Assembly (NCBI GenBank): GCA_934098745.1
Contig: CAKOPG010000006.1
Coordinates: forward strand, 13,683 to 77,682
Source: an uncultured Bacilli bacterium
GTDB taxonomy: Bacteria; Bacillota_I; Bacilli_A; RF39; UBA660
Direction of reading: 5' to 3'
Length of the DNA: 64,000 bases
Positions 1-8,924 of the stretch are shown here, in pieces. A model generated the notes under the pieces. That model saw nothing but the letters and a program-made list of their open reading frames with translations, ran no database searches and was not told the origin of the DNA. How positions within the stretch are numbered: position 1 is the first letter of the stretch; the number at the start of each line of letters is the position of its first letter. Both the position numbers and the translations under genes were made by a program.

Positions 1-1792
1 TAAAAGTACGTCTTAATTCAGCCTCGACAAGTTTATCAGTATTTTCATCCTTATTTAAAATATATTCACTACCTAAATTAGAAGTCATAATTATAATAGT
101 ATTTTTAAAATCAACTGTTCTTCCTTGAGAATCAGTAATTCTACCATCATCAAGTATTTGTAATAAAAGGTTAAATACATCCTTATGAGCCTTTTCTATC
201 TCATCAAACAAAACTATAGAGTAGGGATTACGTCTTACAGCTTCAGTAAGTTGACCTCCTTCATCATACCCGATATATCCTGGAGGCGCCCCAATTAATC
301 TAGATACAGAATGACTCTCCATATATTCAGACATATCTATACGAATAATATGTTTCTCATCATCAAATAGTTCATAAGCCAAGGTTTTAGCAATTTCTGT
401 CTTTCCAACCCCCGTAGGGCCCAAGAAAATAAATGAACCAATAGGTCTAGTCGGATCTTTTATACCAGAACGTGCCCTTTTAATAGCTTCAGATACCAAA
501 TGAATTGCTTCATCTTGTCCTTTAACTCTTTTTTTCATATTTTCTTCCAAATTAAGTAGTTTTTCTTTTTCACTACCAACTAACTTCGTAACGGGAATAT
601 TAGTCCATTTCGATATAATATTAGCAACACCTTCTTCATCAACGGTATCACTAAGTAAAGAAGAATTTTCACTATTAAACTTCAAAGTAGCTAGTTCCTC
701 TTGTAATTTAGGAATAGTACCATGTTTCAAAACTGCTGCTTTCTCATAATCATAGTTAGCCTCAGCAATTTCCAAATTATGCGTAGCATCCTCTAACTCT
801 TTTTTCTTATTCTTAATTCTTGTACTTAATTGTTTTTCTTCTTCCCACTTACTTCTAAGCTTACTTTCTTCAGCTGATAACTCAACTAATTTAGTATTTA
901 TATCCTCAAGACGTTTCAAAGATAACTCATCTTTTTCTTTTTTTAAAGATTCTCTTTCTATCTGTAACGTCATAATTTCCCTTGTTAAATGATCAAGTTT
1001 AACAGGCACTGACTCCATTTGTACCTTTATCGTAGCACAAGCTTCATCAATCAAATCAATAGCTTTATCAGGTAAATATCTATCAGTAATATATCTATCA
1101 GCTAAATTAGCTGCTGTAACTAAAGCCGCATCCTTTATAGTAACACCATGAAATACCTCAAAACGAGACTTTAGTCCTCTTAAAATAGCAATTGTATCAG
1201 ACACAGTAGGCTCCGTAACAAGTACCTTTTGAAATCTTCTTTCCAAAGCTCCATCTTTCTCAATGTATTTACGATATTCATTTAAAGTAGTAGCTCCAAT
1301 ACATAAAATTTCTCCACGAGCTAACATTGGCTTTAAGATATTACCTGCATCCATCGCTCCTTCCATCGCTCCAGCTCCAACAAGTAAGTGAATTTCATCT
1401 ATAAAAAGAATTATCTTACCATCAGAATCTTTTATTTCTTTTAAGACAGCTTTTAATCTTTCTTCAAACTCACCACGGTATTTAGCTCCAGCAATTAAAG
1501 CTCCCATATCTAATGACCATATAGTCTTATCTTTTAAATTATTTGGAATATCCCCCTTAATGATACGCGTTGCTAAACCTTCGATAATAGCCGTTTTACC
1601 AACTCCCGGAACTCCAACTAAAACAGGGTTGTTTTTAGTTTTTCTAGATAAAATTCTTGTAATATTACGAATTTCTTCATCTCTTCCAATAATTGGATCT
1701 ATCTTACCATCTCTAGCTTCTTGAGTAACATCACGTCCATATTTTTGAAGGACATTTTTTAAATTTTCAGCAAACGGATTTTGTTCATTCAT
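1..1792 (-). CDS. clpB: ATP-dependent disaggregase ClpB, N-domain-less form (3' end cut by window edge)
   Basis: ClpB is a cytoplasmic hexameric AAA+ chaperone that pulls polypeptides out of aggregates with DnaK. The protein starts MNEQNPFAENLKNVLQKYG and runs straight into the first ATPase domain: Walker A GVPGVGKT near residue 60 and a Walker B region FIDEIH. A charged middle-domain coiled coil follows at about residues 250-390. The second ATPase has Walker A GPTGVGKT near residue 460, then GAPPGYIGYDEGG, FDEIEKAH and TSNLGSEYI. The roughly 150-residue N-terminal substrate domain of standard ClpB is absent. A good ribosome site (GGAAGTG) precedes the ATG at 1792 and no upstream coding extension is seen, so the short form looks genuine, as in mycoplasma ClpB. 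It is divergent from hsp20 and shares a CIRCE-like operator. The C-terminus lies outside the window. Confidence 0.95.
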   Translation of the reverse strand, partial: MNEQNPFAENLKNVLQKYGRDVTQEARDGKIDPIIGRDEEIRNITRILSRKTKNNPVLVGVPGVGKTAIIEGLATRIIKGDIPNNLKDKTIWSLDMGALIAGAKYRGEFEERLKAVLKEIKDSDGKIILFIDEIHLLVGAGAMEGAMDAGNILKPMLARGEILCIGATTLNEYRKYIEKDGALERRFQKVLVTEPTVSDTIAILRGLKSRFEVFHGVTIKDAALVTAANLADRYITDRYLPDKAIDLIDEACATIKVQMESVPVKLDHLTREIMTLQIERESLKKEKDELSLKRLEDINTKLVELSAEESKLRSKWEEEKQLSTRIKNKKKELEDATHNLEIAEANYDYEKAAVLKHGTIPKLQEELATLKFNSENSSLLSDTVDEEGVANIISKWTNIPVTKLVGSEKEKLLNLEENMKKRVKGQDEAIHLVSEAIKRARSGIKDPTRPIGSFIFLGPTGVGKTEIAKTLAYELFDDEKHIIRIDMSEYMESHSVSRLIGAPPGYIGYDEGGQLTEAVRRNPYSIVLFDEIEKAHKDVFNLLLQILDDGRITDSQGRTVDFKNTIIIMTSNLGSEYILNKDENTDKLVEAELRRTF

Positions 1793-1817
1793 CTTAAACA
1801 CTTCCTTTCAAATTATA

Positions 1818-1845
1818 AGTATATCACAAAATTAGCAATTGTCAA
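1818..1845 (-). promoter_or_regulatory. clpB promoter
   Basis: On the minus strand TTGACA (1845-1840) and TATACT (1823-1818) are separated by 16 bp, just upstream of the clpB ATG. The -35 lies inside the CIRCE-like inverted repeat, so a repressor bound there would block it. Confidence 0.65.
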
Positions 1846-1858
1846 GTTAAATTGCTAA
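1832..1858. promoter_or_regulatory. CIRCE-like heat-shock operator (HrcA type)
   Basis: A perfect 9-bp inverted repeat with a 9-bp spacer: TTAGCAATT, N9, AATTGCTAA. The CIRCE consensus bound by HrcA is TTAGCACTC-N9-GAGTGCTAA, so arm length, spacing and the outer six bases match while the inner three differ symmetrically. It lies between divergent clpB and hsp20, covering the clpB -35 and ending 7 bp before the hsp20 -35. HrcA control of both genes is inferred. Confidence 0.75.
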
Positions 1859-1865
1859 AAAAGTA

Positions 1866-1893
1866 TTGACATTTGTTTAAGAAGTGTTATAAT
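1866..1893 (+). promoter_or_regulatory. hsp20 promoter
   Basis: TTGACA (1866-1871), 16-bp spacer, TATAAT (1888-1893). Transcription would begin near 1900, which excludes the in-frame TTG at 1873 as a start and supports the ATG at 1918. Confidence 0.75.
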
Positions 1894-1917
1894 GAATACA
1901 GAAAGGATGTGAAATAT

Positions 1918-2304
1918 ATGCTACCAAGCAAAATATTCTTTGATAATTTCTTAGATGATTTAGAACCTAAAAAAATCGACAAAATGATGAAATGCGATAT
2001 CTATGAAGAAGGTGATAAATATCATATCGATGTTGATATTCCTGGATTTAAAAAAGAAAATGTTCACGTTGAATTTGATAAAGGATACTTAAAAATAGTT
2101 GCTGAAAACAAAGATGAAGAGAAGAGTAATAAGAAATATGTTCATCGTGAAAGAATGTCAATGAGTAGATATGAAAGATCATTTTATTTAGGAGAAATTG
2201 ACGAAAAAGACATTAAAGCCGAATTTAAAAATGGTGTTTTAAAAATTTCCGTTCCTAAAGAGAAAAAAGAAGAACATTCTAAGAAATTTATCAGAATTGA
2301 TTAG
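1918..2304 (+). CDS. hsp20: Small heat-shock protein, Hsp20/alpha-crystallin family
   Basis: A 128-residue holdase chaperone of the cytosol that binds unfolding proteins and passes them to ClpB/DnaK. The alpha-crystallin domain spans about residues 25-120: YHIDVDIPGFKKENVHVEF, then the family signature FKNGVLKISVP near the end and a short charged tail. The ATG at 1918 follows GGATGTG at a sensible distance. An in-frame TTG at 1873 would add 15 residues but lies inside the promoter, so it is rejected. The gene is monocistronic, closed by a terminator at 2313, and divergent from clpB through a shared CIRCE-like operator. Confidence 0.93.
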   Translation: MLPSKIFFDNFLDDLEPKKIDKMMKCDIYEEGDKYHIDVDIPGFKKENVHVEFDKGYLKIVAENKDEEKSNKKYVHRERMSMSRYERSFYLGEIDEKDIKAEFKNGVLKISVPKEKKEEHSKKFIRID

Positions 2305-2312
2305 TAAACATA

Positions 2313-2343
2313 TAAATAGGTTCATAAGAGCCTATTTTTTTTA
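2313..2343 (+). terminator. Rho-independent terminator of hsp20
   Basis: ATAGGTTC pairs with GAGCCTAT (one G-T pair) around an ATAA loop and is followed by eight T residues. Confidence 0.85.
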
Positions 2344-2360
2344 CAAAATTGTCTTTATAT

Positions 2361-2389
2361 TTGACTTAAGTCCTAATTATCTTTATAAT
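2361..2389 (+). promoter_or_regulatory. Promoter of the 2412-2918 gene
   Basis: TTGACT (2361-2366), 17-bp spacer, TATAAT (2384-2389), 22 bp before the ATG. Confidence 0.75.
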
Positions 2390-2411
2390 TAATATAGATA
2401 GTGAGGTAAAT

Positions 2412-2918
2412 ATGAATAATAATTTTAAATGGATAATAACTGCTTTAAATGATAGTTTAGATTTAGAAGTAAGTTATCAAAATGAAAAAAATGAGATGAT
2501 TAAGACAAAATACTATGCGGATTTACTTTTAGAAACAACCATGGATAAGATGGAAGTAATGCCGGCTAATATTTCTGATATTACTAATTTACTAACTTTA
2601 GGTATTATTAGATTTAAAAATGATAATGACAAATTTATCATAGATATTCCTTTAAGAAAAATATATAAATTATATGAACTAGCCAATCCTATATATGAAG
2701 ATGGTATAACTGACATAGTTATTAATCCTAAAGAACTAGAATCTTTTTCTATACTAGACGACTACTTTATAAAACCATTACTAAAAAAACAACCAATCAA
2801 TGAATTTATTAAATTATATCAAGTTGCTTCGCATTTTCTTTCTCTAGACATGCAAGAAAAATTCGATGCTCTAAAAGAAATAGATAATATTAACTACCAT
2901 CTTACTAAAGAAAATTAA
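2412..2918 (+). CDS. Uncharacterised 168-residue cytosolic protein
   Basis: I do not recognise this protein. It starts MNNNFKWIITALNDSLDLEVSY and shows no signal peptide, membrane segment, cysteine cluster or nucleotide-binding motif. The second half is rich in leucine, isoleucine and acidic residues, suggesting helical packing, and the whole is compatible with a soluble all-alpha or alpha/beta fold. It has its own promoter and terminator, so it is a single-gene unit between hsp20 and priA. A coding function is supported by its length, the strong promoter and the exact fit between promoter, start and terminator; the function is unknown. Confidence 0.8.
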   Translation: MNNNFKWIITALNDSLDLEVSYQNEKNEMIKTKYYADLLLETTMDKMEVMPANISDITNLLTLGIIRFKNDNDKFIIDIPLRKIYKLYELANPIYEDGITDIVINPKELESFSILDDYFIKPLLKKQPINEFIKLYQVASHFLSLDMQEKFDALKEIDNINYHLTKEN

Positions 2919-2926
2919 ATATATTG

Positions 2927-2963
2927 AAGTATTTCTTATTATTAAGGAGTACTTTTTCTTTTA
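2927..2963 (+). terminator. Rho-independent terminator
   Basis: A 12-bp stem (2927-2938 with 2943-2954, two G-T pairs) around a TTAT loop, followed by TTTCTTTT. Confidence 0.8.
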
Positions 2964-3000
2964 TAAAAACAAAAAAAGAACAAATGTTTGTATTTTTATA

Positions 3001-3030
3001 TTGACTTTCTCGTTTTATTAGTGTTATAAT
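3001..3030 (+). promoter_or_regulatory. priA-rlmD promoter
   Basis: TTGACT (3001-3006), 18-bp spacer, TATAAT (3025-3030), 18 bp before the priA ATG. Confidence 0.75.
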
Positions 3031-3048
3031 TAAAACAGGTGAGTAGTA

Positions 3049-5226
3049 ATGTATGCTAATATAATAATCGAATATGGAAACAAAGCAATTGATAAAGAAT
3101 TTACTTATATTGTTCCCAAAATATATCAAGACAAAATCAAAATTGGTCACCGAGTTAAAGTACCTTTTAATAACAAACTCATTGAAGGTTTCGTCCTATC
3201 CATCCAAGATAATTATGATTCTTCTTATGAATTAAAAGAAATTAACTCTCTATGTGACGAAGAACCTATTTTAAATGAAGAGATGCTATCATTAGGAAAC
3301 AAAATTCAAAAAAAAATTCTTTGTAGTAGGATATCCATTTATCAAGCTATGCTTCCCAAAGCTTTAAAAGCTTCCCATAAAACAAGCATTAGTATAAAAA
3401 AAGAACGTTACTTAAAATTGATTGTTTCCAAAGAGGAAGCCCATGCTTATCTAAATAAAAATATTCGTTATCAAAATCAGGTTTCATTACTAGAAGATTT
3501 GCTGACTAACGACAAAATAAAAGCTCCAACTATAAATTCTGCAATAAATACTTTAATTAAAAATAATATCATTGAACCTATTTATGGAGAAGTAAATCGT
3601 TATGAAGCTAAAACAACCGGTAAATATAAAATTATTTCATTAAATGAAGAGCAACAAAATGCTGTCGACAATGTTGAATTAAATACATTTAGACCATATC
3701 TTCTATATGGAGTAACTGGCTCTGGCAAGACGGAAGTATATATGGAATTAATTGCTAGAGTAATAAAAAATGGTAAAACCGCTATTATGTTAGTTCCAGA
3801 AATAAGTTTAACTCCGCAAATAGTTGATCGTTTTGTTACTAGATTTGGCGAGGATATCGCTATTTTACATAGCGGACTAAGTGAAACTGAAAAATATGAT
3901 GAATATCGAAAAATTACTACTGGAAAAGTAAAAATAGTTGTTGGCGCTCGTAGTGCTATCTTTGCTCCGCTTAAAAATATTGGAATTATTGTCATAGATG
4001 AAGAACATACGCAAACATATAAACAAGAGAATAACCCAAGATATCATGCTAGAGATGTTGCAATGTTGCGTGGCGAGTATTATAATTGCCCAGTCGTATT
4101 AGGCAGTGCTACTCCATCATTAGAATCATTTGCTAGAGCCGCTAATGGTGTCTATACATTATTAAAGTTAACCAAAAGAGCCGGTTCTGGAACCATGCCA
4201 AAAGTAACTATTGTCGATATGAAAGAAGAAGTAAAAAAAGGTCATTTTATCCTATCTCAAAATCTCTATGAAAAAATAAAAGAAAAAATAAATAAAAATG
4301 AACAAATTATTTTACTTCTAAATCGTAGAGGATATTCATCCATGCTAACCTGTCGTGATTGTGGTACAGTATTAAAATGTCCCAACTGTGATATTTCCTT
4401 AACTTATCACAAAAGTAGTAATACCAACCGTTGCCATTACTGTAATTATAGTATTAAAAATATTCGTAAATGTCCTAGCTGTGGTAGCGATAATATTAAA
4501 GATTATGGTTTAGGTACCGAAAAATTAGAAGAAGAATTAAATAAAATGTTTTCTGCAAAAATCGTTCGTATGGATATGGATACCACCAGTAAAAAAGGTA
4601 TGCATGAACAAATTATTGAAGACTTTGGCAATCATAAATATGATATTTTATTAGGAACTCAAATGATTGCTAAAGGGTTAGATTTTCCTCTAGTGACCTT
4701 AGTGGGAGTAATTAATGCCGATGCTAGTTTAAATATTCCAGATTTTAGAAGTGCTGAAACTACCTTTCAATTATTAAGTCAGGTGTCAGGAAGAGCCGGT
4801 CGTAGTAACTTATCCGGTGAAGTTATAATTCAAACTTATAATCCTGATCATTATAGTATTATTCATGCTAAAAACCATGATTATCTAAGTTTTTACAAAG
4901 AAGAAATGAAAATTAGAAAACTGTTAAAATATTCTCCATATTATTATTTAACTTTGGTTAATATAAGCAGTAAAGATTATGAAGAAGGGTTTAAAGAAGC
5001 TAATAAAATAGGTGATTATCTAAGAAAAAATTTAAGCAAAGATACTCAAGTATTAGGACCATCTATGGCAAGTATTTTCAAAATAAATAATATTTTTCAT
5101 TATCAATGTATTATTAAATATAAAAAAGATCCCTTATTAACTGATACTTTAAAAAAAGTAGATGATGTTTATAAGGTTAATTCAAAAATTGATGTTTCAA
5201 TCGACGTCGAACCAATAAGGGTGTGA
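3049..5226 (+). CDS. priA: Primosomal protein N', replication restart helicase PriA
   Basis: PriA is a 3'-5' superfamily 2 DNA helicase that reloads the replisome at stalled forks. All expected parts are in the 725 residues: an N-terminal DNA-binding domain, Walker A GVTGSGKTEVY near residue 225, the DEEH box (VIDEEHTQTYKQ) near 325, and a zinc-binding insert of paired CxxC motifs (CRDCG, CPNCD, CHYC, CPSCG) near residues 440-490. The helicase C-terminal motifs follow (GTQMIAKGLDFP, QVSGRAGRS). Length is normal for the family. The ATG follows AGGTGAG by 4 bp, and rlmD starts 4 bp after the stop, so the two form an operon. Confidence 0.97.
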   Translation: MYANIIIEYGNKAIDKEFTYIVPKIYQDKIKIGHRVKVPFNNKLIEGFVLSIQDNYDSSYELKEINSLCDEEPILNEEMLSLGNKIQKKILCSRISIYQAMLPKALKASHKTSISIKKERYLKLIVSKEEAHAYLNKNIRYQNQVSLLEDLLTNDKIKAPTINSAINTLIKNNIIEPIYGEVNRYEAKTTGKYKIISLNEEQQNAVDNVELNTFRPYLLYGVTGSGKTEVYMELIARVIKNGKTAIMLVPEISLTPQIVDRFVTRFGEDIAILHSGLSETEKYDEYRKITTGKVKIVVGARSAIFAPLKNIGIIVIDEEHTQTYKQENNPRYHARDVAMLRGEYYNCPVVLGSATPSLESFARAANGVYTLLKLTKRAGSGTMPKVTIVDMKEEVKKGHFILSQNLYEKIKEKINKNEQIILLLNRRGYSSMLTCRDCGTVLKCPNCDISLTYHKSSNTNRCHYCNYSIKNIRKCPSCGSDNIKDYGLGTEKLEEELNKMFSAKIVRMDMDTTSKKGMHEQIIEDFGNHKYDILLGTQMIAKGLDFPLVTLVGVINADASLNIPDFRSAETTFQLLSQVSGRAGRSNLSGEVIIQTYNPDHYSIIHAKNHDYLSFYKEEMKIRKLLKYSPYYYLTLVNISSKDYEEGFKEANKIGDYLRKNLSKDTQVLGPSMASIFKINNIFHYQCIIKYKKDPLLTDTLKKVDDVYKVNSKIDVSIDVEPIRV

Positions 5227-5230
5227 TATT

Positions 5231-6421
5231 ATGAAAGTAAAGATAGATTCAATAGACCATTTAGGCACTGGCATAACCAAAGTAGATAACTTAATCACTT
5301 TTGTTCCCAAAAGTGTTCCTAATGATATTTGTGATATAACTATTATCAAAAAGCATACAAAGTATAATATTGCCAAAATTGACAAAATAATTGCTCAAAG
5401 TCCTCAAAGAATTCCTGCTATTTGTCTATACTATGACGTTTGCGGTGGCTGTCAAATAAGTAATTTAACTTATCAAGAACAACTACAATTTAAAAAAAAT
5501 AAAATCATCAATATATTTCAAAAATATCTGAAATTAAACATATCACCAGAGATTGTTCATAGTGATAATATATATAATTATCGTAATAAAATAACCTTTA
5601 AAATATTTAATAATCATTTGTCCTTAGTAGATATCTTTAATAGACCAATTAATATCAAAAAATGCTTATTAGTTAGTCAAAAAGTTAACGATCTATGTGA
5701 TTATATTGAAAGAGAAGATTTATCTAAAGTAAGAAAGATTATAATTAAAGAATGTGATAATGGTTTAATATTAAATATTTCTGGAACAATGAATATAAAC
5801 AATCTCACGAAGTTTTGTCTTTCTATATATAATGATAAAAAATGTTTATATTATAAAGAAGATGGTTATATAACTTTAAATGATATCAAATATCGTCTTT
5901 CAAATTTATCATTTTTTCAAATAAACACTCAAAATATTACTAAGTTATATGATCTAATTGTTAAATATGGTCAGTTTAGTAAAAAAGACAATGTTATTGA
6001 TTTATATTGTGGTGTTGGCAGTATTTCTCTATATATCTCTAAATATATAAATAAGGTATTAGGTATTGAAATAATTCCTGATGCTATAGAAGATGCCAAA
6101 TATAATGCTAAAATCAATAATATCAATAATGCCACATTTTTATGTGGTGATGTTGCTAAGTTGATTAATAATCATAAAGACTATGATACAATTATTGTTG
6201 ACCCACCGAGAATAGGCTTAGACAATTATACAATTGATATATTAAATAATGTCAAATCATCAAAAATAATTTATGTATCATGTGATCCTATGACATTGGT
6301 AAGAGATTTAAAAAAATTAACTAATTATAATTTAGAAGATATAACTTTAGTTGACATGTTTCCTCAAACTCATCATGTAGAGTGTGTTTCATTACTACAA
6401 CGTAAAAGTTCTGAGAAATAA
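5231..6421 (+). CDS. rlmD: 23S rRNA (uracil-5-)-methyltransferase, RlmD/RlmCD family
   Basis: An SAM-dependent enzyme that makes 5-methyluridine in 23S rRNA. The 396 residues show an N-terminal TRAM-like RNA-binding region and an iron-sulfur cysteine set beginning CLYYDVCGGCQ near residue 60-75. The methyltransferase core has DLYCGVGSISL (SAM motif), a VDPPRIGLD motif, the catalytic cysteine in YVSCDP and the terminal DMFPQTHHVECV signature. Bacillota members often modify two uridines (RlmCD), so the exact target is open. The gene follows priA by 4 bp. No clear terminator is seen after it. Confidence 0.9.
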   Translation: MKVKIDSIDHLGTGITKVDNLITFVPKSVPNDICDITIIKKHTKYNIAKIDKIIAQSPQRIPAICLYYDVCGGCQISNLTYQEQLQFKKNKIINIFQKYLKLNISPEIVHSDNIYNYRNKITFKIFNNHLSLVDIFNRPINIKKCLLVSQKVNDLCDYIEREDLSKVRKIIIKECDNGLILNISGTMNINNLTKFCLSIYNDKKCLYYKEDGYITLNDIKYRLSNLSFFQINTQNITKLYDLIVKYGQFSKKDNVIDLYCGVGSISLYISKYINKVLGIEIIPDAIEDAKYNAKINNINNATFLCGDVAKLINNHKDYDTIIVDPPRIGLDNYTIDILNNVKSSKIIYVSCDPMTLVRDLKKLTNYNLEDITLVDMFPQTHHVECVSLLQRKSSEK

Positions 6422-6597
6422 GTTTTTTCGATTGTTGTTAAAACTAAAAAAGTGCTATTTTTATAAAAAATAAAGAAGAATAAAATTAATAAGATTTAGA
6501 TATTGTGAAACACATAAAAAAGATAAAGAATATATGAATAAGATAAATGCTAAAAAGTATTAATCATATTTTTTAAAGTAGTTTAGGAAGGTGAATT

Positions 6598-7257
6598 ATG
6601 AATTTAATATTTAGTATCATGGGGTTAATTGGTGGGTTGTTATGTTGTGTTGGTGACATTCTCTTTGATTTAAAAGGAAAAGGCAATAAAAAACTAGGAA
6701 CCTCAAAAAATATTGATAGTAATTGGAGCAAAATGTCCGAATGGAGATTCGGATTATCCATTATATTTGCTATGTTTGGAGTAATATTGCTAGGATTTGG
6801 ATTCTATGCCATTGGCAATATCGTTAGAGAAAATAATATATTATTATCTAATCTAATTTTAATAACCGGTTTTATAGGTTGTGTTGGTGGATTATTTATT
6901 CATTCTATGCTATGTATTCAAGCAGTAATTTATAAAAGAATTACTGATAATGGTAAAATAAATTATGAACTTGCTGATAACACATTAGAAGGATATTATA
7001 AAGTTATAATGCCTTCATTCATGTTTCTATATTGCATCTTAATGATTGCAGATATATGCATAGCCATTTCAGTTTTAAGTGGGGCATTAAACGTACCTAA
7101 ATGGATGGCTTTATTAAATTCCATAGTATTTTTATTGATAGGTGTCTTGTTTAGAAAAATTAATCCTAATAAGTTTCAAGATTTACCAGGTATTATAATG
7201 CCTAGTTTAGGTTTAGCAATGTTAGGTGTAATCGGAATAACTTCATGCTTAATGTAA
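6598..7257 (+). CDS. Multi-pass membrane protein of unknown function
   Basis: A 219-residue integral membrane protein with about seven hydrophobic segments: MNLIFSIMGLIGGLLCCVGD at the start, others near residues 53-75, 85-110, 140-163, 170-185 and 200-219. No catalytic or transporter motif is recognised; it resembles family-unknown membrane proteins common in Clostridia and Bacilli. GGAAGGTG precedes the ATG. The 176 bp before it have no clear promoter, only a short string of sense-like codons that may be a decayed gene end. Confidence 0.75.
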   Translation: MNLIFSIMGLIGGLLCCVGDILFDLKGKGNKKLGTSKNIDSNWSKMSEWRFGLSIIFAMFGVILLGFGFYAIGNIVRENNILLSNLILITGFIGCVGGLFIHSMLCIQAVIYKRITDNGKINYELADNTLEGYYKVIMPSFMFLYCILMIADICIAISVLSGALNVPKWMALLNSIVFLLIGVLFRKINPNKFQDLPGIIMPSLGLAMLGVIGITSCLM

Positions 7258-7533
7258 TATAAATTAAAGTTTATTAGTTTTGTCAACAATATTCTTTTAA
7301 TATACATCTAAAAAATAGTAAATATATAAACAATATAAAAATGCAGTAACGGTATTTATAAAAAATACTTTAAATCAGATAACTATAACAAAGCTCTTCT
7401 TGCAAGAATTAAAATAATATGATAATATTTATTTACAATAAAGAAGGAAAAAATCTTCTAAAGTATGATTTATTGGTACTGTATATGCACCATATAATAA
7501 ATAATAATATACAGAAAAATAAAAGGAGTACAT

Positions 7534-8196
7534 ATGAAAAAGAAAAATATCATAATAAGCATAATATTAATAATATTATCAATAACGTTTACCATTCTAG
7601 TAAAAAGAATAGACGTAAAACCAATAGGACCAGACAATTCACTAGTTGGTTTTGCAAGTATTAATGAAACCGTTAAAAATTTAATAGGTCAAAATATGAC
7701 ATTTTACAAAATAACTGAATATTTAGGAATGATTCCAATAATAATGGCCCTAATATATGTAATTATTGGATTAATTCAACTAATCCAAAGAAAAAGTTTC
7801 TTAAAAATAGATAAAGAAATTTATGTCTTAGGAGCATTATATATAATAGTTTTAGGATTGTATATATTCTTTGAAAAATGTATTATAAACTATCGACCAG
7901 TATTAATTGATGGTGTTTTAGAAGCTTCTTATCCTTCCTCACATACATTAATGTCCTTATGCATATGTGGCAGTTCATTGCTTTTAAATAAAAAACTATT
8001 TAGTAGTAAAATAGCCGATTTAGAAAATTATTTATCAATTATTCTTATCATTTTAATAGTTTTAGGACGCCTACTATCTGGAGTACATTGGTTTACTGAT
8101 ATTATCGGAGGATTAATTATTTCCAGTGCATTATTGATGAGTTTTTATACCATTATCCAAAGTATTCCTCATAGAAGAATAAGAAGAAGACACTAA
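7534..8196 (+). CDS. PAP2-family membrane phosphatase
   Basis: A 220-residue membrane enzyme of the type-2 phosphatidic acid phosphatase superfamily, acting on lipid phosphates such as undecaprenyl pyrophosphate or phosphatidate. The three active-site motifs are present: KCIINYRP (motif 1), YPSSHT (motif 2) and GRLLSGVHWFTDIIGG (motif 3, with catalytic histidine). Hydrophobic segments surround them and the tail is very basic (HRRIRRRH). AAAAGGAG precedes the ATG. It stands alone between intergenic gaps; which lipid phosphate it uses cannot be read from sequence. Confidence 0.88.
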   Translation: MKKKNIIISIILIILSITFTILVKRIDVKPIGPDNSLVGFASINETVKNLIGQNMTFYKITEYLGMIPIIMALIYVIIGLIQLIQRKSFLKIDKEIYVLGALYIIVLGLYIFFEKCIINYRPVLIDGVLEASYPSSHTLMSLCICGSSLLLNKKLFSSKIADLENYLSIILIILIVLGRLLSGVHWFTDIIGGLIISSALLMSFYTIIQSIPHRRIRRRH

Positions 8197-8307
8197 ACAA
8201 TAACTTTGACAAATTATAAATTTAAACTACTTTTAATGAATGATGTTAATACTTGTCTATGGCAGTATTATATAACATTGATCAAAAAAGACAGGAGTGG
8301 ATTATAA

Positions 8308-8922
8308 ATGGATAAATGGTTATCATGGATAATAGAAATACAGAGTTTAGCTCAAGCAGGTCTGGCATATACAAAAAATGTTTATGATATTGAAAGATAT
8401 GAAAGATTACGTGAAATATCAGCTGAAATGTTAGCTCAAAAAAGTACTTTAAGTTTATCAAAAATAAAAGAATTATTCTGTAGTGAAACAGGATATCAAA
8501 CACCAAAATTAGATACCCGAGCCGCTATCTTTCAAAATGATAAAATATTGTTAGTCCATGAAAATAATGATACATGGTCACTACCTGGAGGTTGGGTTGA
8601 CGTCTTGGAAACAATAAAATCCAATACCATTAAAGAAGTGAAAGAAGAGACTGGCTTAGATGTTGAAACAATTAAAATAATTTCTATTCAAGATAGAAAT
8701 AAACATAATAAACCTACATATGCCTATGGAATATGTAAAGTATTTGTTTTATGTTCCCTAATTGGAGGTCACTTTATAGAAAATAATGAAACAACGGAAA
8801 TAAAATATTTTTCCCTATCTAATCTCCCAAACAACCTTGCAAATGAAAAGACGACTAAAGAACAAATTGCTATGTGTTTCAAAGCATATTATGATAAAAA
8901 CTGGCAGACAGAGTTTGATTAA
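8308..8922 (+). CDS. Nudix hydrolase with Nudix_N_2-type N-terminal domain
   Basis: A 204-residue hydrolase of nucleoside diphosphates linked to another group. The N-terminal 65 residues (WLSWIIEIQSLAQAGLAY, YDIERYERLREI) match the helical domain found in front of YjhB-like Nudix enzymes. The Nudix box begins GGWVDVLETI at about residue 95 and ends KEVKEETGL; the usual arginine of REuxEE is lysine here, a mild substitution, and the metal-binding glutamates are kept. The next gene starts 2 bp after the stop, so the two are probably translated together. Confidence 0.88.
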   Translation: MDKWLSWIIEIQSLAQAGLAYTKNVYDIERYERLREISAEMLAQKSTLSLSKIKELFCSETGYQTPKLDTRAAIFQNDKILLVHENNDTWSLPGGWVDVLETIKSNTIKEVKEETGLDVETIKIISIQDRNKHNKPTYAYGICKVFVLCSLIGGHFIENNETTEIKYFSLSNLPNNLANEKTTKEQIAMCFKAYYDKNWQTEFD

Positions 8923-8924
8923 TT

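Noticed and set aside
1873..1917. Upstream TTG start that would lengthen Hsp20 by 15 residues
   Set aside because: It lies within the promoter (spacer and -10 at 1888-1893), so it cannot be in the transcript.
6422..6597. Codon-like remnant (RYCETHKKDKEYMNKINAKKY pattern) before the membrane-protein gene
   Set aside because: Only about 20 sense codons, no start or ribosome site; may be the end of a lost HNH- or phage-type gene but cannot be supported.
7419..7664. 81-codon frame upstream of and overlapping the PAP2 gene
   Set aside because: It overlaps the PAP2 start in another frame, is lysine/asparagine-rich as random A/T sequence is, and has no family match.
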